NCBI GenBank assembly: GCA_016868095.1
Contig: VGHV01000025.1
Location: 1-15,093, forward strand
Direction of reading: 5' to 3'
Length of the DNA stretch: 15,093 bases
From: Betaproteobacteria bacterium
Lineage (GTDB): Bacteria; Pseudomonadota; Gammaproteobacteria; Burkholderiales; Burkholderiaceae_E
Below the pieces are notes generated by a model. That model was not told where the DNA came from and did no database searches. It worked only from the letters and a program-made list of their open reading frames with translations. The position numbers and the translations under genes are program-made. Positions 7,501-14,822 of the stretch are shown in pieces (position 1 is the stretch's first letter; each line of letters starts with the position of its first letter).

Positions 7501-7507
7501 CCTGAGT
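7487..7507 (+). promoter_or_regulatory. Hairpin just upstream of the soxR ribosome binding site
   Basis: ACTCAGG (7487-7493) and CCTGAGT (7501-7507) are perfect inverted repeats of 7 bases around a 7-base loop (ATCATAG). The hairpin ends five bases before the GGAGGAGG of soxR. It could be a leader RNA structure that protects or tunes translation, or a second DNA operator. It is not followed by a T run, so it does not look like a terminator. Confidence 0.5.
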
Positions 7508-7512
7508 TCGTT

Positions 7513-7527
7513 GGAGGAGGAAGCTTG
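7513..7527 (+). promoter_or_regulatory. Strong ribosome binding site fixing the UUG start of soxR
   Basis: GGAGGAGG (7513-7520) lies four bases before TTG 7525. The first in-frame ATG (7546) is 25 bases away from this site, too far to use it. A near-perfect Shine-Dalgarno paired with a weak UUG codon suggests tuned repressor synthesis. Confidence 0.75.
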
Positions 7528-8064
7528 GCACCGGCAACTAGGCCAATGGTGGCTGACCAGGAAGAGCGCGAAGAGCTTGAGCGCGTCTTCGAGTCGGTTT
7601 CACGCTATTTCAGTCTGATGTCCGAGCCTATGCGTGTTCGGATCATGCATACGATTTGTGACGGGGAGCGCACAGTTGGAGACATCGTGCTTGCGGTCGG
7701 CGGCACCCAGACCAATGTGTCAAGGCATTTGGCAGCCCTTTATCAGGCGCATGCCGTGTATCGAAGAAAGTCAGGCAATCATGTGTTTTATGGCATCCAA
7801 GACTCAGCTTTGATTGCCCTTTGTCGTGGTGTTTGCATTCACATTGCCTCACGTCTTGACGATGATGGTGAGCGAAGCGATGGACTACTTAACCTTGCGC
7901 GCGGCTTTGACCCCGCCATGCCAAAGTCCAGACCCAAGGCTGCGTTGAAAGCTCGAGAAAAGCGTGTGACATCCAAGTTGCCTGCGCCCGAGATTACTCC
8001 GAGGGGTACAAAACCAGCCCCAAGAGTCCTCAAGCGTGCACAAAACGATGGTCATGATGGATAA
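7525..8064 (+). CDS. soxR: ArsR-family transcriptional repressor of the sox cluster (SoxR type)
   Basis: A winged helix-turn-helix regulator expected to repress sox until reduced sulfur is present; it is unrelated to the MerR-type SoxR of E. coli. The core covers residues 15-110: a dimerisation helix, the recognition region TVGDIVLAVGGTQTNVSRHL (50-69), and the wing VYRRKSGNHVFYGIQD (78-93). Cysteines occur at 45, 100 and 104. C104 falls roughly where BigR/SqrR persulfide sensors have their second cysteine; C45 is near, but apparently not exactly at, the first. A basic, proline-containing tail (about 130-179, many Lys and Arg) makes it longer than typical ArsR proteins of 100-120 residues. 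The start is UUG. It lies 33 bases upstream of soxC and so is probably autoregulated within the operon. Confidence 0.85.
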   Translation: MAPATRPMVADQEEREELERVFESVSRYFSLMSEPMRVRIMHTICDGERTVGDIVLAVGGTQTNVSRHLAALYQAHAVYRRKSGNHVFYGIQDSALIALCRGVCIHIASRLDDDGERSDGLLNLARGFDPAMPKSRPKAALKAREKRVTSKLPAPEITPRGTKPAPRVLKRAQNDGHDG

Positions 8065-8097
8065 ACGGAAAATTTGGCTGTATGAGGAGGTTTGACA

Positions 8098-9468
8098 ATG
8101 CATTCGTTTGACGATGAAGTGACTTATGGAACTTCAAGCCCTAGGCCTGCGGCAATACCTGGGCGTATCCAAAGGGCGCCCGAGCATCACATGGACGACG
8201 CCTTTCACGCCAAAGCGCGGACGGCTAGGCGCAGCTTTATGGGCAAAGCGCTTGCTATGGGTGCAGGCGCAGCATCAACGGCGACCGCGTCTGCCAATCC
8301 GCTTGGAGAAGACGCGATTCTTAAGCTTCCAGCGCACACCGTCGGTCTTGGTCAGCCGGTTGCTGCGCGGGGCTATGGCGTGCCCTCGCAGTACGAACGC
8401 AACTTGCAGCGCCGCGAGAGTCCGGGCCTTACCCGTGTGGGAGCGGCGTCGGTAAGTTTCGCCCCGTTGCAATCACTCTTTGGCATCATCACGCCCAATG
8501 GCCTGCACTTTGAGCGCCACCATCAGGGCTGGTGGGATATTAATCCCGAGCAACACCGGCTCATGATTAATGGTTTGGTGAGGCAGGCAAAGGTCTTCAC
8601 GATGGACGATCTCATGCGCTTGCCTTCAGTGTCGCGCATTCATTTTATCGAGTGCGGTGCCAATACTGGGATGGAATGGGGTAACGTGGCGGTCCCCACG
8701 GTACAGTACTCGCATGGGATGCTCTCTTGTTCGGAGTTCACCGGGGTTTTGTTGTCAACCCTGCTCGATATTGCCGGTGCCGATACGAAAAAAGGCCGCT
8801 ATGTGCTTGCTGAGGGTGCCGATGGTTCATCGATGACCCGGACGATTGCGATGGACCGTGCACTTGATGATGTCGTGGTTGCCTGGGCCATGAACGGCGA
8901 GATGTTGCGCCCGGAAAACGGCTACCCGTTGCGCCTGGTTGTGCCAGGCGTGCAAGGGGTCTCCTGGGTGAAGTACTTGCGCCGTATCGAGGTAGGTGAT
9001 CAACCCTACTACACCAAAGATGAAGTGACGCATTACGTCGATTTGATGCCCGATGGCAGGCATCGTCAGTTCACCTCGATCCAAGAGGTGAAGTCTGTCA
9101 TCACAACGCCCTCTGGTGGCCAGGTGCTTATGGATAAGGGCTATCACAATGTGACGGGCTTGGCCTGGTCGGGTCGAGGGCGCGTCAAGCGGGTGGATGT
9201 TTCTGTTGATGGCGGGCGCAACTGGCGTATGGCGCGGCTTGAAACGCCTGTGTTGTCGAAAGCCCTCACGCGATTCAATATCGACTGGGTTTGGGATGGC
9301 GGCCCTGCCATTCTGCAAAGCAGAGCGGTCGACGAATCAGGTCATATCCAGCCCATGATGAGACAACTTCGTGCCATTCGTGGTACGAGATCTATTTATC
9401 ATAACAATGCAATACAGTCATGGAAAGTTACCGAAACAGGGGAGGTTTTTAATGTTCAAGTTTCTTAA
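8098..9468 (+). CDS. soxC: SoxC, molybdenum subunit of sulfane dehydrogenase Sox(CD)2
   Basis: SoxC belongs to the sulfite-oxidase fold family. With cytochrome SoxD it oxidises the cysteine-bound sulfane sulfur on SoxYZ in the periplasm, releasing six electrons. The molybdenum-ligand cysteine is C186 in IHFIECGANTGMEWGN. A Tat signal (ARRSFMGKALAMGAGAAS, RR at 44-45) follows an unusually long polar N-terminal region of about 40 residues, and suits export of a folded cofactor protein. The C-terminal half carries the dimerisation domain (for example VKRVDVSVDGGRNWRMARL). I start at ATG 8098 because GAGGAGG (8084-8090) is seven bases away; TTG 8092 is too close to it. At 456 residues the length fits SoxC. 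It overlaps soxD by 17 bases. Confidence 0.95.
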   Translation: MHSFDDEVTYGTSSPRPAAIPGRIQRAPEHHMDDAFHAKARTARRSFMGKALAMGAGAASTATASANPLGEDAILKLPAHTVGLGQPVAARGYGVPSQYERNLQRRESPGLTRVGAASVSFAPLQSLFGIITPNGLHFERHHQGWWDINPEQHRLMINGLVRQAKVFTMDDLMRLPSVSRIHFIECGANTGMEWGNVAVPTVQYSHGMLSCSEFTGVLLSTLLDIAGADTKKGRYVLAEGADGSSMTRTIAMDRALDDVVVAWAMNGEMLRPENGYPLRLVVPGVQGVSWVKYLRRIEVGDQPYYTKDEVTHYVDLMPDGRHRQFTSIQEVKSVITTPSGGQVLMDKGYHNVTGLAWSGRGRVKRVDVSVDGGRNWRMARLETPVLSKALTRFNIDWVWDGGPAILQSRAVDESGHIQPMMRQLRAIRGTRSIYHNNAIQSWKVTETGEVFNVQVS

Positions 9469-10558
9469 GCCTCAACTGAGTGCAGTTTTATTGTTAGCGA
9501 GCATGTTTTGCTCCGTTGAGTCGCTGGCTCAGGCTGCTCTTCCCCAAGCTGCAGGGGCGAAGCCCTGGCTCAATCTGGGCCGTGCTGCAACCGATGCCGA
9601 GGTGAAAGCATGGGACATTGATGTGCGCGCTGACTTTGTAGGCTTGCCCAAGGGCGCAGGTTCGGTTTCCAAGGGCGAAGAGGTATGGGAGGCAAAGTGC
9701 GCGTCATGCCATGGCACCTTTGGTGAGTCCAATGAAGTCTTTACGCCGATCGTGGGTGGGACGACAAAAAAGGACATCGAGGCCGGCCTGGTTGCTAATC
9801 TGACCCGTCCCGATTTCCCACAGCGCACCACGATGATGAAGTTGTCCACCCTATCGACCTTGTGGGACTACATTAATCGTGCCATGCCATGGAATGCGCC
9901 AAAATCCCTAAAGGTTGACGAAGTCTACGCGGTGACGGCCTATATTTTGCACCTTGCCGAAGTCCTACCGGCGGACTTCACGCTCAGCGATCAAAATATC
10001 GCCGACGTTCAAAAGCGTATTCCCAATCGCAATGGCAAGGTGAAGTTCACGGGCTTATGGGACCTCAAAGGAAGGCCTGATGTGCAAGGTGAACTTTGTA
10101 TGAACAATTGCAAAGTATCAGCCGAGGTCGCATCGATATTGCCTGAATTTGCCCGTAATGCGCACGGCAATATTGCAGAGCAAAATCGACTTGTCGGGCC
10201 ATCGCGCGGAGCCGACACCACCAAGCCGCCGCTCAAAGAGCCACTTAAAGTCGCCATCGCAAGCGGTGCGGTGCAAGCGCCAAAATTAGCTGTCGCCGCT
10301 CCGAAAACCGCACTCACGCTTGCGAAGGAGCAGAGTTGCTTGGCATGCCATGGTGTTGAGCAAAAAATGGTTGGGCCAGCCTTTCGTGAGGTAGCGGCGC
10401 GCTATAAGGGAAATATGAAAGCTGAGGCCACCTTGGTCAGCAAGATTAGTCAGGGTGGGTCTGGAAATTGGGGGCAAATTCCCATGCCTGCTCAGCCACA
10501 AGTATCTAGTGAGGACTTAAAGACCCTTGCACGATGGATCCTCGAAGGTGCAAAGTAG
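9452..10558 (+). CDS. soxD: SoxD, di-haem cytochrome c subunit of sulfane dehydrogenase
   Basis: SoxD receives electrons from the SoxC molybdenum centre and passes them to the respiratory chain. Its 368 residues begin with a Sec signal peptide (SAVLLLASMFCSVESLAQA, cleavage near 27-29). Two haem c sites are visible: C83-C86-H87 (CASCH) and C296-C299-H300 (CLACH). Likely axial methionines are M145 (NRAMPWN) and M345 (IPMPAQ). The second domain resembles a small class I cytochrome c joined by an Ala/Pro/Lys linker (about 255-290). A further cysteine pair, C216 and C220 (CMNNC), may form a disulfide. ATG 9452 follows GGGGAGG (9439-9445) and lies inside the end of soxC; an upstream in-frame start at 9371 would lack the signal. 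Confidence 0.95.
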   Translation: MFKFLKPQLSAVLLLASMFCSVESLAQAALPQAAGAKPWLNLGRAATDAEVKAWDIDVRADFVGLPKGAGSVSKGEEVWEAKCASCHGTFGESNEVFTPIVGGTTKKDIEAGLVANLTRPDFPQRTTMMKLSTLSTLWDYINRAMPWNAPKSLKVDEVYAVTAYILHLAEVLPADFTLSDQNIADVQKRIPNRNGKVKFTGLWDLKGRPDVQGELCMNNCKVSAEVASILPEFARNAHGNIAEQNRLVGPSRGADTTKPPLKEPLKVAIASGAVQAPKLAVAAPKTALTLAKEQSCLACHGVEQKMVGPAFREVAARYKGNMKAEATLVSKISQGGSGNWGQIPMPAQPQVSSEDLKTLARWILEGAK

Positions 10559-10629
10559 TTCTTTTGGCTAGGCCGAAGGGCTCAACCCAGGCTTTACATC
10601 GGCAGCTTGAATCCCGGGGTCGGTTTGTG

Positions 10630-10659
10630 TTGGCATTGCGGCCAATGTCATTCGATATT
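10630..10659 (+). promoter_or_regulatory. Dyad symmetry and weak possible promoter upstream of soxY
   Basis: The 117-base gap between soxD and soxY contains TGGCATTG (10631-10638) and CAATGTCA (10643-10650), inverted repeats matching at seven of eight positions around CGGC. As RNA the mismatch becomes a G-U pair, giving an 8-bp stem. TTGGCA (10630-10635) and GATATT (10654-10659), 18 bases apart, could also act as a weak promoter. The element may be an internal operator, an RNA processing site, or an internal promoter raising soxYZ expression. I cannot choose among these. Confidence 0.35.
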
Positions 10660-10675
10660 TTAATAGGAGAACGGT

Positions 10676-11146
10676 ATGATTTTTTCAAGACGTGAAGCGC
10701 TAAAGGGCGGTGCAGGTATGGGCGTCTATGGCGCAATGCTTGCCCTCGGCATGATTAGTCCGGGCACTGCCCAAGCACAAGCAGCAATGCAGGCGGCTTT
10801 TCAGGCCAAGGGTATTCCCGACACCCTAAAAGCACTCGGTGCGGCGGGTGCGACTGAATCGGCTGACATCACCATTGTGTCGCCTGATATCGCGGAAAAC
10901 GGAGCGGTTGTCCCTGTTGGCGTCAACAGCAAGATTCCAAATACTGACATGGTTGCGCTTCTCGTTGATAAGAACCCCAACGCATTGGCAGGGGCTTATC
11001 AGTTCATGGACGGCGGTGTTGCCGAGGTCAATATGCGAGTGAAGATGGGTCAAAGCTCTGATGTGGTCGCCATTGTTCGCGCCGACGGCAAGTTCTATAT
11101 GGCGAAAAAGGAAATTAAGGTCACCTTAGGCGGCTGCGGCGGCTAG
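10676..11146 (+). CDS. soxY: SoxY, covalent sulfur-carrier subunit
   Basis: SoxY carries pathway intermediates on a cysteine of its swinging C-terminal arm. The arm is intact here: the protein ends LGGCGG with C154 third from the end. The N-terminus is a Tat signal (FSRREALKGGAGMGVYGA, RR at 5-6), with cleavage likely after AQA near residue 34-36. The mature domain is an Ig-like fold; VSPDIAENGAVVPVGV is a typical SoxY stretch. The length of 156 residues is normal. ATG 10676 follows TAGGAGA (10664-10670) at five bases. The preceding gap with dyad symmetry suggests that soxY may be separately regulated or processed. SoxY forms a heterodimer with SoxZ, encoded 100 bases downstream. Confidence 0.97.
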   Translation: MIFSRREALKGGAGMGVYGAMLALGMISPGTAQAQAAMQAAFQAKGIPDTLKALGAAGATESADITIVSPDIAENGAVVPVGVNSKIPNTDMVALLVDKNPNALAGAYQFMDGGVAEVNMRVKMGQSSDVVAIVRADGKFYMAKKEIKVTLGGCGG

Positions 11147-11165
11147 GGCATCGCAAGCGTAGCCG
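11140..11165 (+). repeat. Small inverted repeat in the soxY-soxZ gap
   Basis: CGGCTA (11140-11145, including most of the soxY stop) and TAGCCG (11160-11165) are perfect 6-base arms around a 14-base loop. No T run follows, so it is not an obvious terminator; it might be an RNA stability or processing element. The rest of the gap (to 11246) shows only the soxZ ribosome site. Confidence 0.3.
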
Positions 11166-11246
11166 GACCCGATGAAAAACATGATGCAAACTGTATTGAT
11201 CTAACTTAGGTAATAGTTGGTCAAGCAAATACTTTAGGAGATTCAA

Positions 11247-11558
11247 ATGGCTGATCCGATGAAAATACGCGCTGCTGCGCGTGGGGATGTGGTTGATGTC
11301 CGCGTTTTGATGGCCCACGAGATGGAAACCGGTCAACGCAAGGACGCAGCAGGCAAGCTGGTGCCGGCATGGTTTATTAGCGATGTAACTGCAAGCCTTA
11401 ATGGCAAGCCAGTCGTTAAAGCTTTCTGGGGTCCTGCGGTGTCGAAGAATCCCTACCTGCAGTTTAAGGTCAAGGGTGGCAAGGCTGGCGACAAAATCAG
11501 CATCACTTGGATCGACAATAAGGGCGAAAAGCGAACCGACGAAGTAACCGTAAGCTGA
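11247..11558 (+). CDS. soxZ: SoxZ, partner subunit of the sulfur carrier
   Basis: SoxZ binds SoxY and helps present the loaded arm to SoxAX, SoxB and SoxCD. It has 103 residues, the normal size, and a single immunoglobulin-like domain. Family-like segments are VRVLMAHEMETGQRKD, AWFISDVTASLNGKPV and KISITWIDNKGEKRTDEV. It contains no cysteine and no export signal; known SoxZ proteins reach the periplasm by riding with the Tat signal of SoxY. ATG 11247 follows TTAGGAG (11234-11240) at six bases. It lies between soxY and soxA, as usual in these clusters. Confidence 0.96.
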   Translation: MADPMKIRAAARGDVVDVRVLMAHEMETGQRKDAAGKLVPAWFISDVTASLNGKPVVKAFWGPAVSKNPYLQFKVKGGKAGDKISITWIDNKGEKRTDEVTVS

Positions 11559-11604
11559 TGAGCTAAGTGTTCATAAGCCGCCCGTACAACAAAAGGAGAC
11601 AGAA

Positions 11605-12474
11605 ATGAGAACAATGACGACAAGAGATCGGCGTCAAGCGAGCGCAGTGGGATTTAGTGCTAAGGCAGGTCTTAAAGCCCTCTTTATTGCCATGGGTTTG
11701 AGTGCCTCAGCATTGGCGGGGGCGCAGCCTAAGGACGCTACCGAGGCAGAAATCGAGAAGTATCGCCAGATGCTTCAAGACGGCAATCCCGCTGAGCTGG
11801 TTTCGCTTAAAGGCGAGGGCTTGTGGAAAAAGAAGCAAGGCCCCAATCAAGTAAGCCTTGAAAGCTGTGATCTTGGTCTTGGACCAGGTGTGGTAAGGGG
11901 TGCAAACGCTCAGCTGCCGCGATACTTTGCCGACAGCGACGCGGTGATGGATCTCGAGACTCGTATCGTTTTTTGTAAAGTCATGATCCAAGGCCTAGAG
12001 CGTGATAAGGTTATAGCTCGTCCTTATTCTGGCGCTGGCCAGTCGGCAACCGATTTGGAAGCACTGGTGGCTTATGTTGTTGAGGAATCCCGTGGCATGA
12101 AGATCAATGTGCCGCAACAACACCTCAAGGAGAAGGAGGCCTTTGCTCGAGGCGAGAAGATCTTCTATTTTCGTGCAGGTCCCTACGACTTTTCCTGCGC
12201 TTCCTGTCATGCGGTTGATAACCAGCGTATTCGCCTGCAAGGGCTACCCAACCTCACCAAAACCGAACCAGCACAAAAAGCTTTCGCCTCCTGGCCTGCG
12301 TATCGGGTTTCGCAGGGTGCACTCAGAACTATGCAGTGGCGGATTTATGACTGCTTTCGTCAACAGCGTTTTCCCGAATTGAAGTACCTGTCGCCTGCAG
12401 CAGTTGATTTGATTACCTATCTGGGGGTTCGTGCTAACGGTGGCGTAATGGAAACGCCTTCGATTAAGCGCTAA
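11605..12474 (+). CDS. soxA: SoxA, mono-haem cytochrome c subunit of SoxAX
   Basis: SoxAX couples thiosulfate to the SoxY cysteine, making the S-thiosulfonate. SoxA has 289 residues with a Sec-type signal (GLKALFIAMGLSASALAGA, cleavage near 40). Only one haem motif remains: C198-C201-H202 (FSCASCHAV). At the site where di-haem SoxA proteins have a second haem there is a lone C88 (SLESCDLGLGPG), probably disulfide-bonded to C124 (RIVFCKV). This is the SoxAX type II pattern known from Starkeya. The active-site cysteine that ligates the haem as a persulfide is likely C250 in IYDCFRQQRFP. ATG 11605 follows AAGGAGA (11593-11599). soxX follows after 11 bases. Confidence 0.95.
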   Translation: MRTMTTRDRRQASAVGFSAKAGLKALFIAMGLSASALAGAQPKDATEAEIEKYRQMLQDGNPAELVSLKGEGLWKKKQGPNQVSLESCDLGLGPGVVRGANAQLPRYFADSDAVMDLETRIVFCKVMIQGLERDKVIARPYSGAGQSATDLEALVAYVVEESRGMKINVPQQHLKEKEAFARGEKIFYFRAGPYDFSCASCHAVDNQRIRLQGLPNLTKTEPAQKAFASWPAYRVSQGALRTMQWRIYDCFRQQRFPELKYLSPAAVDLITYLGVRANGGVMETPSIKR

Positions 12475-12485
12475 GGGGGACAGAT

Positions 12486-13106
12486 ATGAAGGCAATCAGA
12501 CAAATTACGTTTGCTGGTATTTTTGGGGTGATTTTGAGTGCTTGCGCTATGTTGCCTGATGGGCCAAGTAACGAATCAATCACGCAACTCATGAAACAGT
12601 CCTTTGCTGAGCGCGGCTCCGCGAAGCTCGATCGTCTTGACCAATCAGAGTTGCAGCGGGTTTGTAGTGATTACACAGGCAAGGAAGTACCAAAAGCAGT
12701 CAAGGAAAAGCTAGAACAAGCTGCACTCGCCTCAGTAAAATACCCTGCCGATGGCAAGTATCTTGGTGACTTTAGCCGCGGAGAGCGGATTGCCCAAAGT
12801 GGCATCGGCATGCAGTTTTCTGATGCCCCGGGAACCGTCGCTGGCGGCAATTGTTATGCCTGCCACCAGATCAGCAAGCAGGAGCTTGCCTACGGCAACA
12901 TAGGTCCTACGTTGTATAACTACGGCAAGCTACGCGGCGATTCCGAAGCAATTCTTAAGTATACGTGGGCGCGAATCTATAACGCACATGCCTTTAACGC
13001 CTGCAATTCAATGCCACGTTTTGGGGCTGCCGGTATTCTGACTGAGGCGCAGATGAAGGATGTGATGGCGCTTTTACTCGATCCTAAATCGCCTGTTAAT
13101 CAGTAA
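12486..13106 (+). CDS. soxX: SoxX, mono-haem cytochrome c subunit of SoxAX, predicted lipoprotein
   Basis: SoxX accepts electrons from SoxA as thiosulfate is attached to SoxY. One haem c site is visible, C123-C126-H127 (CYACHQI), with likely axial M176 (CNSMPRFG). The signal ends in a good lipobox, LSAC (17-20), so C20 should be lipidated; alanine at the next position predicts outer-membrane sorting. Residues 21-90 form an extra N-terminal region before the cytochrome domain, making this a long SoxX (206 residues). Two non-haem cysteines, C60 and C173, might pair. ATG 12486 follows AAGGGGGA (12473-12480), which overlaps the end of soxA. soxB starts nine bases after its stop. Confidence 0.93.
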   Translation: MKAIRQITFAGIFGVILSACAMLPDGPSNESITQLMKQSFAERGSAKLDRLDQSELQRVCSDYTGKEVPKAVKEKLEQAALASVKYPADGKYLGDFSRGERIAQSGIGMQFSDAPGTVAGGNCYACHQISKQELAYGNIGPTLYNYGKLRGDSEAILKYTWARIYNAHAFNACNSMPRFGAAGILTEAQMKDVMALLLDPKSPVNQ

Positions 13107-13115
13107 CTTAATGCA

Positions 13116-14822
13116 ATGCAAAAACGAGAATTTCTCCATCTCCTCGGTGCGGCTTCGGCGGCAGGCATTTGCCTGCCGGGAGCATCACAGGCCAGTGAAA
13201 CAAACATTTCTTATGACGTTCCTGTTTTTGGAAATGTCAGCTTCATGCATTTCACTGATTGCCATGCCCAACTCATGCCGATCTATTTTCGTGAGCCTAG
13301 CGTTAATCTAGGCGTCGGGGACGCCGTAGGAAAGCCCCCTCATGTTGTTGGCGATGCCTTTTTGAAATACTACGGTATTGCGAAGGGATCGGCGCAGGCT
13401 CATGCCTTCACCTATCTTGGCTTTGAGTCGGCAGCCAAACAGTTTGGAAAAGTGGGTGGATTTGCCCATCTTGTAAGCCTTGTGAAACAGATCCGAGCAA
13501 GCCGCCCATCGGCGCTATTGCTCGATGGCGGCGACACATGGCAAGGTTCAGCCACGGCACTTTGGACAAATGGCCAGGACATGGTCGATGCATGTAAATT
13601 GCTCGGTGTGAATTTGATGACGGCGCACTGGGAATTTACCTACGGTGCTGACCGGGTCAAGGAGATCGTTGGCAAAGATTTCAAGGGCAGTATTGAGTTT
13701 TTAGCGCAAAACGTGAAGACCACCGATTTTGAAGATCCGGTGTTTGCGCCCTACAGCATGCGTCAGATGAATGGACAGTCCGTAGCAATTATCGGTCAGG
13801 CATTTCCGTATACGCCGATCGCTAATCCTCGATGGATGGTGCCTGAATGGAGTTTTGGTATTCAGGACGATCGTATGCAAAAAATTGTAGATGAAGTTCG
13901 GGCTAAGGGTGCCAAGGCCGTTATCGTTATTTCTCATAACGGTATGGATGTTGATTTGAAGATGGCCTCGCGAGTTCGTGGTATCGATGCCATCCTAGGA
14001 GGGCACACCCACGACGGTATGCCAGCGCCGGTTGTGGTGTCGAACCCGGGCGGCAAAACATTGGTCACCAATGCAGGTTCAAACGGTAAGTTCCTTGCCC
14101 TGCTCGATCTTGATGTTGGTTCATCAGGTGTCAAGGATTATCGTTATCGCCTATTACCAGTCTTCTCCAATCAACTAAAGGCCGATCCTGGCATGCAGGC
14201 CTTTATTGACAAGGTTAGAGCACCTTATCTGGGCAAGCTCAACGAAACCCTCGCGATTAGCGACGGCGCCTTGTATCGACGGGGTAACTTTAACGGTAGT
14301 TTCGATCAGCTGATCGTTGACGCTTTGATGGAGGTGAAATCGGCCGATCTTGCCTTCTCACCAGGCTTCAGGTGGGGTACCTCGCTTTTGCCCGGGCAGG
14401 CGATCACCCGCGAACATGTAATGGATCAGACGGCGATTACTTATCCGCAAGTCACAGTGAGCCAGTTCTCGGGTACGATGATCAAGACCATTCTAGAAGA
14501 TGTTGCAGATAATCTCTTCAATCCTGACCCCTATTATCAACAGGGCGGTGACATGGTTCGCGTCGGTGGCTTGCAATACACCATCGATCCGCGCGCCAAA
14601 GCAGGGGCTCGTATCAGTGATATGCGATTAAAGGGTCAGCTTATTGAAGCCGATAAATCGTATAAGGTTGCTGGTTGGGCGCCTGTGGGTGAAGGCGCTA
14701 AAGGGGAGCCAATTTGGGAGGTGGTCGAGACCTGGCTCAAAGCGAAAAAGCGTATTACGCCACGCCAACTCAACACCCCCAAGATTCTCGGTATGGACGG
14801 TAATCCAGGGATAGCTTTTTAA
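13116..14822 (+). CDS. soxB: SoxB, dimanganese thiosulfohydrolase
   Basis: SoxB hydrolyses the terminal sulfone from SoxY S-thiosulfonate, releasing sulfate in the periplasm. It belongs to the 5'-nucleotidase superfamily: a metallophosphoesterase domain (about 40-330) followed by a nucleotidase C-terminal domain (about 370-530). Metal and active-site motifs are D48 and H50 (HFTDCHAQ), D140 (LLDGGDTWQGS), the SoxB-typical HWEFTYG (171-177), H274 (VISHNGMD), and H297/H299 (GGHTHDG). All 568 residues of a normal SoxB are present. The Tat-like signal QKREFLHLLGAASAAGICL has Lys-Arg in place of Arg-Arg. No clear ribosome site precedes ATG 13116, so translation probably depends on coupling to soxX. 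The stop overlaps the next start (TAATG). Confidence 0.97.
   Translation: MQKREFLHLLGAASAAGICLPGASQASETNISYDVPVFGNVSFMHFTDCHAQLMPIYFREPSVNLGVGDAVGKPPHVVGDAFLKYYGIAKGSAQAHAFTYLGFESAAKQFGKVGGFAHLVSLVKQIRASRPSALLLDGGDTWQGSATALWTNGQDMVDACKLLGVNLMTAHWEFTYGADRVKEIVGKDFKGSIEFLAQNVKTTDFEDPVFAPYSMRQMNGQSVAIIGQAFPYTPIANPRWMVPEWSFGIQDDRMQKIVDEVRAKGAKAVIVISHNGMDVDLKMASRVRGIDAILGGHTHDGMPAPVVVSNPGGKTLVTNAGSNGKFLALLDLDVGSSGVKDYRYRLLPVFSNQLKADPGMQAFIDKVRAPYLGKLNETLAISDGALYRRGNFNGSFDQLIVDALMEVKSADLAFSPGFRWGTSLLPGQAITREHVMDQTAITYPQVTVSQFSGTMIKTILEDVADNLFNPDPYYQQGGDMVRVGGLQYTIDPRAKAGARISDMRLKGQLIEADKSYKVAGWAPVGEGAKGEPIWEVVETWLKAKKRITPRQLNTPKILGMDGNPGIAF

Noticed and set aside
8126..8455. Open frame of 109 codons on the plus strand overlapping the start of soxC
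   Set aside because: It lies in another frame of soxC, with no ribosome site and a composition that looks like out-of-frame coding.
9371..9451. Longer soxD form starting at 9371
   Set aside because: It would bury the signal peptide behind 27 residues read out of frame from soxC. ATG 9452 has a strong ribosome site and a clean signal.
13111..13311. Short open frame starting at ATG 13111 just before soxB
   Set aside because: It is out of frame with soxB, overlaps its Tat signal and lacks a ribosome site; soxB starting at 13116 explains the region.
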